In this document: one piece after another, positions 1 to 12,000 of the stretch
Layout: each line of letters opens with the position of its first letter
How positions within the stretch are numbered: position 1 is the first letter of the stretch
Position numbers and translations under genes: made by a program
Notes under the pieces: generated by a model
Told to the model about the DNA's origin: nothing
The model's input: the letters and a program-made list of their open reading frames with translations, nothing else
Databases searched by the model: none
NCBI GenBank assembly: GCA_006538405.1
Contig: BJKQ01000003.1
Location: 2,852,001-2,916,000, forward strand
Direction: 5' to 3'
Source of the DNA: Hansfordia pulvinata
Lineage: Eukaryota > Ascomycota > Sordariomycetes > Xylariales
DNA: 64,000 nt

Positions 1-2807
1 GGCGGGCTTTATGTACCGGTAGACAGAGCAGGTAGGTAAGGTAGGGTAGCCCGAGGGCCAAAACCCGCGAGTTCCACCGAAGACTGGACCTCGCTGGCCT
101 CCCTCCGTCTCAGGGATCCCACCGCCGTCGTCTACCTCGGGCTACATCATACATACCTTACCTACTAATCTACTTACATCACCCAAGGCAAGTGGCCACA
201 TGCACCCGCACGGAAGTCGCCGTCTCAAACTTGCTCACTCGGCCAGCAGCAGCTTCGACGGCGTCCCGTGGGTGGCATTGAGCTCGAGCGGCTTCCCAAT
301 GACATGCCAGTCCCAACTATACCTATCTACCTTACCTACCTACCTGATCTCCTGCGTCCACCAACCTGATCTCCTGAGTCCACCACTTCACCTGGCATCT
401 GGCGTATGGGCTGCCTCACCTCGGGCTCCTCCGGCCCGCAACAGGGAGTTCTATACTCCGTAGTCTGCATGCGCAGGAGTGACTAGTCAGCCATCTGGCT
501 CGATCCGCGACATGGGTGACGGACTAGATGGCCGCCAGGAGGTGACCACATCCAGGTCGCAGCCAGGCCGCAGACGTGGCCCCTCCTCTACACCGCGGGA
601 TCGCGGAGACGACGAGGGCGACCGGCAAAGTACGGCCCCCCTCCCCTCCCTCCCCTCCCAACGACGCAGGAACACATCACGACAGCCAAGGCCCGGGTGG
701 AGGGAAGTGGGTGAGCTGACGGGCGAGATAGCTGCCAGGTCTTGCGACAGGGCCAAGAAAATGTGTCGGTACGGGGACAGCTGAACCTCCCATGCTCCAT
801 GCCAAAATAGCCCGCTCTGATGCCCCTCCGCTCAATCAATCCGTCCACCTGTCAAGATGGGTCCCGGACAAGCGCTCCTTCCCCATCGACGTGTGGTGGT
901 GAGCTTCCAGGATGGGGCGTCGACCCGGCCCGCGCCCCCCCTATGCCAACTTCCCTGAGAGAGAGGGGGGGAGAGGATTGGGCGATCCGAGCAGAAGCGG
1001 GCCTCCGGGCATCTCGCTCGGAGTCCCAGGCCACCCGGCTACGAGATGCCAGACCGACGAGGAGGTGGGGGCGGAAAAGCAGAAGGGCAAAATGGCGGTG
1101 TCGCCTCGCCTGTGCGACCGGCTTTCCGAGCAGGTATCTAGGGCGGCAGAACGGAACGATCGGGGCGGAGACAAAAGATGGAGAAAGGTGAGAAGGAGGA
1201 AAGTGACAGGGAGGATAGAGAATCTGTCTATTTGAGAGATAGGGGGAAAGAAAGAGAGAGAAAGGAGGGGGAGGGGAAAGGAGGAGTCTGGAAGGCCGAG
1301 GTCACAACGCGAAGCCCGTGTTGCCGGGTCACTAAGCAAAGGTAGGTTTAGCGACCGCGGGATTTCGGTATCCTGTCAACGGCGGCGGCGGGCCCTCGCG
1401 TGAGCGGCACTTTGGTGGTGAGGAAAGGGAAGCCCGTGGCGACGCGGAGGGAAAAGGCAGCAAGCAACCAGCTTCCACCTTCGTCAAGGCCCCGTATCAT
1501 TGTGGGCAAGCCGCGGCAGGCCTCAAGCCGCCTGGTGAGAGTTCTCATCTCATGCCGGCCGGAGCTGGCCGGGCCTCTTCCCACCCTCTTCGCCTTTGGC
1601 TCGCCCTGCTTGTCGTCGGTCGTCCGAAGCTTGAATGGATGGATGCATGGATGCATGGCCAAGGTGGACGGGCCCGCTATACTAGCTACATGACACATGC
1701 GGCGCTTACGCAGAGTCGCGATAGTTTATCTGCGGCGGAACACTCCCCCCTCTTCCTCCCCTCGCCATCGCCTCCGGACGTGCGCTCATTGGATGCTCTG
1801 GCGATTCTTCAACGGCCCGGGGTCGTCAACCTGTCCCGTCTTTTTGTCACCATCGCCGGGTGCGTCTTTCCCTAACACACACCCCTCTTCCCGAGGGGCA
1901 GGCAGTAGGAGCAGATATTCTTGTCGCGCTCGAGCATTAATTCCCAGGGCTCCTCTTGATCTAATTGAACGCAGTTTTCGGAGCACAATGCGGTGGACTC
2001 AAGTCGGCGCAGAAGAAGTGTATGGACGCGCTGACGCGGGAGCCTGGGTGGATGAAATCATGCAATTACAGCAGCCCGAGCTGTTCCGCGGCGAGTACAA
2101 TCGGACGAGAAGCGTGCGGGCAACATCAGTGAGTCGTCTACTTTCCCGTGTCGTATCACTTACTATTTGTCCGTGCCTCCTAGCCAACCCCTTGCCCTCC
2201 TATTTTTGGCCGCGACAATGGTCGTAATATACACAAAGTATGAGCTGTGTGTGCAACAACCCAAGCGAACACGATCCGACCGCCGATCAGGTATTTCAGA
2301 ACCAGCGGATACCCGAGAAGGCATAGCAATCACCAGAAGCACAGCGCTGTCGACCCGCCCATTTACGCTCGCCACCCAGCAGCAACATCTCGCCCTGGAC
2401 CAAGTTAATACCATCCAAGTCGAACGGGAGCTCAGAGTCTGATCAGACACCCAAGCCCCCCTTGGGAACCACCCTAAGCCAGCCTGCCAACCCCAGGTAC
2501 GCCGTGTGGCAGGCTCGGAGGGTAGCTGGCGGTGAAGCCTGCAGTTGAGATGCACGCTTGAAATAGGGACAGACACGATACACCACGGTGCCAAGCAAGG
2601 TCAACGATGCGATGTGCAGATACTGCCGCTTTTCTGTCTGGATGCATAATCCTATCCTTCTTGTCCGGTGACGCAGGGGGCGGCGTACTCGATAATAATG
2701 CTCTATTCGCCATGGCCTCGAGGCCTCCAAATTTGCCCTGTCCCTTCGAGCTTGTGACTCGACCCCTGACGTCGCCGACACAAGCTCCTATGCGTTCTTC
2801 ATCCAGG
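1..2807. other. Intergenic region, no supportable gene
   Basis: I see no convincing gene in this stretch. Open frames exist on both strands but are low in complexity, overlap each other and match no family I know. Short GGTAGGTA/TACCTACC tracts occur near 30-50, 150-175 and 318-350. A nearly pure purine tract lies at about 1234-1286. The short frame from an ATG at 1988 to about 2130, which ends next to a GTGAGT, could be a first exon of something, but nothing downstream supports it. Confidence 0.6.
1234..1286 (+). repeat. Polypurine tract
   Basis: A run of about 53 bases on the plus strand made almost entirely of A and G, in short GA, GGA and AAAG units. It is low-complexity intergenic DNA. 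No function can be assigned from sequence. Confidence 0.7.
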
Positions 2808-3593
2808 TTACTCCTCCGGAATGCCAGAAAATAGGCCAACTCTCATGCGATGGCTCTGCAGCCTGTGTTAGAAAATGGCAGATACCGACGTGGGCCGTAA
2901 AGCCCCAGACGCGGGAAACTTACAAAAGGCAGTTTCGGTATAACTACAGCTAGCACAGCTAGGAAGTTGATGGTGAAGTAGGTGAGGTCGTAGTGGGTGT
3001 AGTGAGTGCTGAGGAGGAAGAGAATGATGGGAACGCTCAGTAGAAATTTCTTGGCGGGCGTATATTGGGCGCCGTCGTCGATCTGCTCCCACATGTTGAG
3101 ATTGTCGTACGCGCCGCTGTTGAAGTCGAACGGGACGCCGCGGACGTAGTGGAACATGATGTAGGAGCCGAACATGTAGGAAATGTTGGTCAGGGTCCAG
3201 GACGTTTCTTGCGAGACGCCGGGCATGACGTCCCAGAAGATCTTGAGACCGGCAATCAGAACAAAGTGAATGGTCCATGCCCCTGTACAGCGAGTGCTGG
3301 GTCAGTCATCGTGGCCTGTAGGTAGAGCGCGCGGGCAGGCCTGCCAATCTCGACAGAGCCGAATGAATGAAGTGTGCGCGCATTATCAGGGCGCAGCAAG
3401 CGGACGCGCACGTGAGGGAAGGGTTGGATAAGGCACAAGCCTGACGAGACGTACCTTTGGCATTAACCCATTGCGCATTGAGATTGGGCAGAGCGGACTG
3501 GTCGCTCAGCTGCTCTATGGGTTCCTGAGGCTCCTGGTATATCTGCAGGATGCTGCTGGACCGTCTCCTCCTAGTGGACTTCTGGTCACTCAT
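2808..3593 (-). CDS. ORM1: ORM1/ORMDL-family regulator of sphingolipid synthesis, 181 aa
   Basis: ORM/ORMDL proteins sit in the ER membrane and restrain serine palmitoyltransferase, the first step of sphingolipid synthesis. Exons, in coding order, are 3593-3455, 3282-2924 and 2855-2808. The introns (172 and 68 bp) start GTACGT and GTAAGT and end TACAG and TGCAG. Joined, they give 546 nt with no stop, a normal family length. The N-terminus (residues 8-14) is an Arg cluster followed by Ser-Ser-Ser, the place where yeast Orm proteins are phosphorylated. The motif LPNLNAQWVNAKGAW spans the first junction. Four hydrophobic segments follow, beginning about residues 48, 72, 121 and 142, with the family words GSYIMFH, GAYDNL, MWEQ, STHYTHYD and VIPKLPF. 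An in-frame extension upstream is low in complexity, so I chose the ATG at 3593. The AT-rich island begins about 2.1 kb upstream of the start. Identification is very secure. The third exon is 48 nt and was placed by the conserved SHRMRV after KLPF. Confidence 0.95.
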
Positions 3594-3808
3594 GTTCCGG
3601 TAGGTGGTGCCGCCTCCTCTGGGGGGCTTCGCGGCGACGTCGTAGGAGACGGTGCGAGGAATGAGAATTGGGGAAGACACTTTGGCGGTATTCCGGGGTC
3701 GAAGCCCGCGGAAAGAGGAGCGTTGGCGACGAAGGTCGGAGGCGGGGGGAATAGGGCTGCGGTGGCGGAGGTATAGGCTGCTTGCTTGTCGGGATTTGCG
3801 GCGGTGCG

Positions 3809-3833
3809 GGCGGCGGCGGCGGCGGCGGCGGCG
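3809..3833 (+). repeat. (GGC)n trinucleotide repeat
   Basis: About eight GGC units lie in the region upstream of the ORM1 start, probably in the promoter or 5' leader. Such runs create spurious proline-, alanine- or arginine-rich open frames here. Confidence 0.8.
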
Positions 3834-4394
3834 ATCGAGGCAGGGCAGGCACAGGAAGGACAAGACGTGGGCTGCGAGGATCTAGGCAGAATAGCGTGGA
3901 GCAGGCGTCGCGACCTCGGTAGGACAGGAGAGCGCTGGTTGTGCACAGGGGTGTGGCCAACCAACAGCGAGTTGAGCTGGGCGGGCTGAGTCGAGCTGAG
4001 TCGAGCCGGGGAGCCGTGAAGGCAGTGAAGGGCGCGGCGGCGGTGAGGGATGTTGTAGTTGCACAAGGAGAGGGCAATAGGCGCGGCGGCGAAATGATAC
4101 GAGGGCGGAGAAGATGAGGCTAACGGGAGAGGCTACCAGCGTCGGCGAGGCAAGGGCCCGGAGGTGTGAATACGCAACTCGAGGCGAAGCTGAGCGGAGC
4201 TAGGGCGAAGGGGCGTGGTGTTCGGCAGTAGTCGCAGGCAATGAAGAATGGAAGAGGGCCGAGCAGAGTCTTACTGAGCAGAGTCTTGGTCTTGAGGCAG
4301 ATGGAGGTTGGGGGGCGATGGAAATGCCGCGACGAGGACAACAAGGAAACGGAAGCTGGCTGGTCGCGGGCAGGCGACAAACGACAGTCGGCAA

Positions 4395-4420
4395 GGCAGG
4401 CAGGCAGGCAGGCAGGCAGG
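4395..4420 (+). repeat. (GGCA)n tetranucleotide repeat
   Basis: Six and a half GGCA units lie in the ORM1 upstream region. It is a simple microsatellite with no evidence of function. Confidence 0.85.
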
Positions 4421-4868
4421 AAGACGAGACGGAGACGGGTGAGGCGGCAACTAGCACCCTGACAGGTCAAGCGAGGAACGGTCCAGAGCAGCCTGTGGTG
4501 AGTCCAGGTGCTTCCAGTTCGACGTTCCGGCGCCTGCAGGCAGGGTACATACCTCCACCCGTCTGGGAAGGGGGTGCTGAAAGTACCGCAATGTTGTCCA
4601 CAATGGACTCGAGTACCTTTGTACGGCTGGCTGGGCATGTAGGTACTTCCATATCCTGACGGAGGCGGACGGAGGCCAAGCTCACCCGTTGGGATAGCCC
4701 GGTGGACGGAAGGAAGCGACCTCCGTCTGTATCTGGTAGGTAATGGACACAGCCAGGGAAAACGGTAGGGCTGCTGTCTGCGTGGGAGCAATGCTCCGTA
4801 AAAGTCTCTTTTACGGTGCAGGGAACGTTTTAGGTGGGAGTAGGTAGCGCAGTTTCCGGTAATTCGAG

Positions 4869-4905
4869 GTACTCGTACGAGAACACGTAGGTCAGGTACT
4901 CGTAC
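4869..4905. repeat. Two copies of a GTACTCGTAC word
   Basis: The 10-mer GTACTCGTAC occurs at 4869-4878 and again at 4896-4905. The same word or its complement GTACGAGTAC recurs at 37590-37599 and 38614-38623, and close variants occur in other intergenic stretches (around 42880, 51130, 52050, 52275, 53310, 60700 and 61566). I did not see it inside the conserved genes. Confidence 0.6.
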
Positions 4906-5694
4906 AGGTAAGGAGAAAGCTCGGCAATAGCCCGAGCCGGGCTTGGCTACAAGGCCCCTCACGATCACAGAGATTGTTGCCGACGACAATGGAGGACTGG
5001 TGATAGACCTTCTTTCGATGCATCTGAAACGAGTCCATATAGCTGACTACGAGATCAGGTGCCTCTCGACGACTACATTCATCATAGACCGTGGAAAGGT
5101 AGAGGAACGTTGATCCAGGCAGGGCACCATGGCTTCGGCGTCTGGAAGCCTTCTGGAAGTACAGAGCACGCAGAGCACGCAGAGCCACCCGCCAAGGAGG
5201 GAGCTTCCTTTCGTTGACAGCGGCCCAGAGGTGTGTGTACGAGCAGTCGGCTTCTAAGTACCTATCCATGGGTAGGTGAGGTGCTCATTTCTTTCCGCCA
5301 GGTCTGAACCCTTTCCCCCACGTCTGTCGCGTGTTCGCCTCTGCCTCGGTAGCAGGCTTCAAGCCAAGTGGCCCGATGTCTCGCAACCTCGCAAACTGAA
5401 AAGACATGGGTCTGCAACCACGAAACCCTCATAGTGTTCTACGACTACAATGTTGTTTGGGTGTATGGCAAGGAGATTCCGTGTGGACATAGCCTTGCGC
5501 TAACCATAGCAGCACCAGTCCATGTCCGACTCACTGTCAAGGCACACGAGAGCTGGCCGCGCAAGCGTTTTCATCCCAGGGCATGTCTAGAGAGTAAAGG
5601 GGTCTGCGGTTGTGGGGTCGCTCTCCACTACGTGACACCCCTGAATTCGCAGAGGGTCCCGACTCCATCCAACAAATCTCGACTGGCGCAACCC

Positions 5695-5697
5695 TTA
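5695..5697. repeat. Left target-site duplication TTA of the DNA transposon
   Basis: TTA directly precedes the left terminal inverted repeat. The same trinucleotide directly follows the right one at 37086-37088. A 3-bp TTA duplication is characteristic of PIF/Harbinger-type insertion. Confidence 0.7.
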
Positions 5698-5742
5698 GGC
5701 CCTGAGTCATAAGAGCTGTTACGGGTTATTGGTTATTGGAAC
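5698..5742 (+). repeat. Left terminal inverted repeat of the DNA transposon
   Basis: It begins GGCCCTGAGTCATAAG. It pairs with the complement of 37085-37065 continued at 29078 and below. Mismatches are transitions of the RIP kind, with the right copy the more AT-rich. This outermost part keeps near-normal base composition, whereas the interior beyond about 5790 is strongly AT-rich. Confidence 0.8.
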
Positions 5743-7526
5743 AGATACATTCTTCGTCCCACTCAATTTTACGGGCTAAGAGAAGTATTATTTTTAACCC
5801 TTATAATAATGTTGACCGCTTTAATTAACCGCTTTTACCCCCTTATAAGGTAATAATTCATATATATGTATACGTGTATATATATATATAATTATTTTAA
5901 CCTTACGATTTAATAGTTTAACGTTTTATAATAATTTTATAACACACTTTATAAAATATAATAAATTCTTAACCCTTATAATGACCGCGAGTTCTTAATT
6001 TATACCGTAAAAGGGTTAAATGTTATAAATCGTGAATTCTTACTTTTTAATAATAAAAAAAGCGACTTTAATATGCTTTTTATTATACTTATTATAAAGA
6101 ACGTTTATATTAATATCGACTTAACTTAAGTTTTATATAATTATAATTAACCGGCCCTTTTAACGCTATTAACGCCCTTTAAAGTAACACTTATACGCGT
6201 AAGCTTATAACTTATACGATCCTTTAAAATTCGCGCTTATTAAACCTTAAAAAATAATGATGCCTTTATAAAGCTTTTATACACGTATATTATTAATAAA
6301 AGGATTATTATTAATATTAAATTAATAAGAAAGCTAATATAAAAGAAGATAATAAAAGAACTTAAGTTTATTCACTTAAGGAAGCCGTAAAAGCCGTAAA
6401 CGGTGAAAGAATAATATTTAAAAAAAATATAATTAATAAAAGGTATATAAAGATCTTATTAATTATTAAATAAGTAATAATAAATAAGATAAATTTAATA
6501 TATTATTAATAATTAATAAAAAGTGAGTAACGTTCTTAATAAAGTATAACTCGTTAATAATAATTAAGTCTTTTAAAATCACGCCTTTTCGTAATAAAGT
6601 AATATATAAAAAGGTATTTATAAAGGAAACGGCGAGTAAAGAGTACGTATAAAAAGTAAGAGCGGTAATAAACGAGTCCTTTTTTAAATAACGCTTTTAT
6701 CGCGGCCGCGGTGACGGCGTTAATTATCACGGCGTAATAACGAGTTTATAAGATTAAAGAGAAGAAGTTACTTTATTTATATAAGTAATTATTAATATAT
6801 CTTTATATATTATAAGTATATAATTATTTATAAGTATTATGCTTAATAAGTACGGTCTTATTAATAATTACGCCCGTATACGTAACGGTGTTACGTATTA
6901 CTTTAAAGCGTGTTATTAACGTCGTTACCTTAAATAAATAAAGTAAAATAATAAGCTTTACTTTAACCGTTATTACCGGTAATAAGGACGTTAAAAATAC
7001 CTTTATTAACGTTGTTTATAAGTTAAAAAGGATTACGGGAACAGTAATAAGTATAAAAAATATATAAAAGGCCGTAAGTTTCTTTATATAAACCTTTATA
7101 ATAAGTTCCTTACGTTTAAGTTCCTTAAAGCTATTTTAACCTTATAAAAAGCAGAAAATAACATTATTTTTAATAAGTGCTTATTAACGAAGGATAAGTT
7201 ATTAATTTTAAGGGTAATAATAAAGTAAAACATATAATATAAGCGTTGATAAGGTGGTGTTAAAGAGAGTAATTATTTATTAATATTAAGGATATATATT
7301 ATTTTTAAGTAATAATAAAGTCGTTTATATAATTCGTTAATTACCGACCTTATTATTTTAAGTAAGTATATAAGTTAAATTAATAAATATAATTAATAAA
7401 AGCCCGGAATTTCGTAAGTTAATCCCTTTTCACGCCCACTTCGCGGTCGCGTACGTACACGCTCTTAACCGTAAAAAGGGTTAAAAATAACGTCTTTTAT
7501 AAAAGACGTCGTTTTTAACACTTTTT

Positions 7527-7534
<8 letters not shown>

Positions 7535-7572
<38 letters not shown>
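7535..7572. repeat. (AT)n microsatellite
   Basis: Nineteen AT units, immediately preceded by a short ACACACAC run. The position next to (AC)n suggests that part of the tract could be a (CA)n microsatellite converted to (TA)n by RIP. This is an inference. Confidence 0.8.
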
Positions 7573-7575
<3 letters not shown>

Positions 7576-8816
7576 TTTAATTAATTAATTAACTCGTTAA
7601 CGCCCTTATCGTTAATGTTAACGATCGTGCTTTCGGCCGCCCTTTATTTTTATACTTCTTAATAATTTACTTATACGTTATTAATGATCTCCCTTTATAC
7701 TTTATTTATATTTATCCCTTTTATCTTTTTAAGTTCTTAATAATATTAAATAAGTGCTTTATTAAGCGCTTTATTCTTTAAATCCTTATTATAAAAGCCT
7801 TTACACCCTTTTATACGGATAAAGTTATAAAGCTTATAAATATTATATAAGATCTTAATCTACTTCTTTAAATTATATTTAAGCGCTTTATCTTTAATAA
7901 TCTTAAACTTACGCTTTAATATATTAAAGACTCGCTTTATTATTATCCGGATCCGGGAATAATAAAGGTTATAAAGCTTTTTCGCGGTTATAAGCCTTTT
8001 TAACTTATAAACTTATTTTTAAAAGTAATATTACACGTTATAATATAATATAAGGATCTTAACACGCTTTTTAAACTTTATATTAATTAAATAAAACCTC
8101 TTTTTAATAACGGTAAAGTTATTAATAAAGGCTATCTTTAATAAATATAAGTTATTAATAAACCCTTTAACGCTTATTAACACGTATAAAAACGTTTTAT
8201 TAAGCCTTATTATAATTAATACGTTTTATAAAATAAAGCCTTTACGGTAACGTTAACGGGCTTAAAATTTAATAAGTATATAAGCGTAAATATATATATT
8301 ATTAATCGCTTTAATACATTTTATAAACTTTAATAATTTAAGGTTAAACTTAAAAAGCGTGTAAAGCTATTTATTATTTAATAATTTTATAAACGTTTTA
8401 TAAAGCTTTTTTATATAAAGAAGCATATTATTAATAATTTTATTAACCGTTTATTAAGGTAAGTTAAAGATAAACGCCGTCACGTATTATGAATTATCTT
8501 AAGCGATTACTTATATAAAGATTAATAATCTTATTATTATTAATAAACGTTATAATCCCTTTTTTAACCTTATCTTATATTTTAATCACTTTAATAACCG
8601 GTAAAACGTTAACTTATTAATTTAATAAAGTTTATAAAAGGTTTTATTAAAGTAAACCTTTAATTAAAGCTTAATTCGCTTTATTATAGTTATAATAACT
8701 ATTATTAATTAATAAAAACACGGGTAACACGTTTAACGTTAAATTTAAAGCCTTTAAAGTCGTTTAATTATTAAAACGGTAATTATAATAATTAAATATT
8801 ACCTTTAATTTATTAA

Positions 8817-8821
8817 AAGGG
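8817..8821. repeat. Left target-site duplication of element A (AAGGG)
   Basis: These five bases precede the first 184-bp LTR. The five bases after the last LTR (28785-28789) read AAAGG, which differs by one G/A. That is consistent with a 5-bp duplication altered by RIP in one copy. Confidence 0.55.
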
Positions 8822-9005
8822 TATTATAAGTAAAAGACACGATTAAGTAAAGCAGTGTTAAAAAGGTAATATAAGGTATATAATAAATAAGAATTAAACC
8901 TTAAACCTTCACGTTTAATAAGAGATTTAAAGGGTATTTATAAAGAGTTCGTATTAATCTCGTATAGGAATATATTAAGCTTAATTAAAACTTCTCCTTA
9001 TAATA
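8822..9005 (-). repeat. LTR of element A (3' LTR of copy 1)
   Basis: 184 bp, beginning TATTATAAGTAAAAG on the plus strand and ending CTTATAATA. The ancestral ends were probably TG...CA before RIP. It has the same length as the LTRs at 23778 and 28601 and differs from them mainly by C/T and G/A changes. Confidence 0.85.
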
Positions 9006-12000
9006 ATTAACGTCTCCCTTTTAATAACCCGTGCTTAATATTATTAATAATAATATAATATAATTATAATACGTACCGCGCTTATATTAATAAAATAAGG
9101 TTAATATATTAAAGTATATACCTTAACCGTTATAATAATTAATTTAAGCGTTATTAAATTAATATAATAATACCTTTATAATCGTAAAGGAGTCGTTAAC
9201 GACTTACGCTTATTACGTATACGTTTATTTTATTATAATAATTAATTAAAAAATATATTATATATAAATTTCTTTAATTTATATAATTAATAAATAATCG
9301 CGCGTTCTTATATAATTAATACGCTTTAATCCGTTATCTCCTTAAATATAAAATAATACCACCTTTTTTAACTTTATATTCCTTTTTTTATTAATTTTAA
9401 GGTCTTCCTTTTTAACTCCTTTATTATTCGCACCTTATTCGCACCCTTTCCGCTTAATCGGATTTCTCTTTTTTTTAATTTTTAATATAATTAATAATAA
9501 GCTTAATAACCTTAAGTTAAAGTTACCGAATAATTAATTAAATAATAATAAAAACCTTATTAACACTTTTAATAATTTTAAAAATAAAGATAAAAAAGAG
9601 CTTATAAATCCTTTTTAAAACCCGCTTAAATCGTCTTATAATTAAGGCGGAAGCGATGACTCGATTATTTAAACTTTTAATAAGCCTTATAATAATAAAA
9701 ATATTATTACTTTTAAGTCGACTTTTAAAAGTAAGTATAATAACGTTATTATTACCTTTACTTTAAAATATAAGGTTTTAAAATCTTATATTATAAAACC
9801 TTTTTAATACTTAATTAAATTATTATTAACTTTTACGTAAAAGCGTTATAATATTATTATAAATAAAACCCTTTTTAAAAAGCCTCGTTAATAAGGTATT
9901 TATATTAAAAATAAGGTATATAATAAACGTGAATCGGCCGTTATTACCTTAAAATTTTACGGAAAATATATAAGCGTAATTATCCACGCTTATTAATTTA
10001 AGTATTATATTTTACTTAAGGTTATTTATAAGTTTAATTAGCTTAAAAGTTTTATTTATACTTATTATTAAAAAGGTAATTATACTTATAAGCTTATAAG
10101 TTAAATTCCTTTTAATACCCTTATAAATCCTTATAAAGGTTTTTTAATATCTTATTTATATATAATTACTTATTATATTTAAGTATAATATTATACGTTT
10201 TACGATTCTTTTTAATTTTATGTTTAATATTTATTAAAAAGAGAATATTTACTTTAATAAAAAGAAATAATAAAAAGATATCGTTTTAATACAGTTTTAT
10301 TTAAAAAAGGCCTTTAAATCCTTTATAATTATATATAAAGTAAAGTAAGGTTTATTTAATATTAAAAAGATTATTAATAATACGCGCGGCGATTACCGTA
10401 TCGTTATTATATAAGTATATTAAACTTATATTTATATAATCCCGTTTATTAAATTTAAAGTAATAAATACCCCTTTAATCGTGCTTATTTTATAAAGGTT
10501 TTAATTTATTTTAATAAAGGTTTTTATAATTTAAGATTAAAAAGGAATTTTATATTAAAATAATAATGTTATTATGCTTTATTAAGGTTTAAGGCTATTA
10601 AGCTTAACACGTTATTATTATTTAATATATATAAGATATATAAGATCTTATAAATAAAAAGCTTAACCTTATTTTAAAGCGTAATTACCTTAATATTAAA
10701 AACGCCTTTACTCCTTTTATTTATTATTAAAAGTTAAAAGGTACTTATAAGGTATTCGATACGTTTATAATTTAATTTTAAATTAAAGGGTTTTAAATCC
10801 CTTTTTAAAGAATATAACTTTTTATAATCGAGTTATAAATAGCTCGTAAATTCGCACTTTAATAAAAGGGGTGTTAAGGCCGTTTTAAGCCCTTTAACTT
10901 AAGTGTCTTTTTTAAAATCTTATTAATAAAAGACCGTTTTACTTTAATACTTTTTAAGAACTTAATAATTACTTACTTTATATTTTATATATTATCTTTA
11001 TATACTTATTAATTATACTTATAAGGCCACTTTACTTATTTCACTTTATAATAATTTATACCTTTATTAACACGGTAATTAATAACGTTTTTTACTTTTT
11101 ATTTATCCTTATTATTAAGGTTTAATATAAGTAATAAGTTATACGTATAAGCGGTTTAAGGCTTTAAATATTAAATTAAGAATATATTATAAATTCGGTT
11201 ATATTTTAAAGGTAATATAAGCTTATATATTATACGGCTTATTAACTTTAAAATTTAAAATAATCTTATATACTTTAATAAAATTTTCTTATATTTTATA
11301 TAAAAGTTTATAATCGATAAGGCTATTAATTAACCTTTTTATAATTATAAAAGTTAATACTTTTTATTATAATACTTTTATTATTACTTTATTACTTTAT
11401 ATCACTCTTTTTATAATGTTTATTATAAATTCGCTAGCTTTTTTAATTTATCTTTTATTATAAAGATTAATATACCTTCTTTTTATAAGTGATATACTTA
11501 ATATTAAATAAATTAAGTTATTAACCGTATAATATTTAAAAAGGGCTTTATTTTATTAACGTAATTATATTATTATTAATTATAAAGTACGTGTTTATTA
11601 ATAATATTAATTAATACTTTATTTATCCTTATATAAAGTAACGTAAATACGTTTTAAGTGTAATATTTATATGTTTTATTTACTTATTAATTTATATATA
11701 AAACGTAATTAAATACCTTTTTTTAATATATAAGTAATAATATAAGTTAAATTAATATTAATTAATAAATAATAAGCCTTTATTTATTAATATACTTTTA
11801 AGGTTATTAAACTTATAATAAACTTCGGTATATAATAATATAATAAGCTCTCTTATTATAATCGTGTTTAAAACGGCTTAAAACATATATAATTTTAAGA
11901 ATTTATTTATAAGGATAAGGATATTATTTACTTATTACCTTTAATATTATACCTTTAATAAGCTTATAATAAAATTTATAAATAACTTTTATATAAAAGT

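Larger units (their letters stand above)
3594..5694. other. ORM1 upstream region, no supportable gene
   Basis: This is 2.1 kb between ORM1 and the transposon island. It holds a (GGC)n run at about 3809-3833, a (GGCA)n run at 4395-4420 and two GTACTCGTAC words at 4869-4878 and 4896-4905. Long minus-strand frames (for example 4120-4989) read through these repeats as Pro/Arg/Cys-rich protein with no recognisable domain, so I do not call them. The region presumably holds the ORM1 promoter and 5' leader. I could not identify a specific element. Confidence 0.6.
5743..8821. other. Interior of the DNA transposon, AT-rich, no readable gene
   Basis: About 3.1 kb of strongly AT-biased DNA between the left TIR and element A. 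Stops occur in every frame. CpA and TpG are scarce, as expected after RIP. It presumably once held the transposase, but I could not recognise a DDE motif or any conserved word. It includes an (AT)n microsatellite at 7535-7572. Confidence 0.55.

Noticed and set aside
1697..2227. A 176-codon plus-strand open frame
   Set aside because: Low complexity in its first half and no family match. The more protein-like part (1988-2130) is too short to judge.
4120..4989. A 289-codon minus-strand open frame
   Set aside because: It reads through a (GGCA)n repeat as Cys/Pro/Ala-rich sequence, has no recognisable domain, and lies in the ORM1 upstream region. GC-rich fungal DNA often has such frames.
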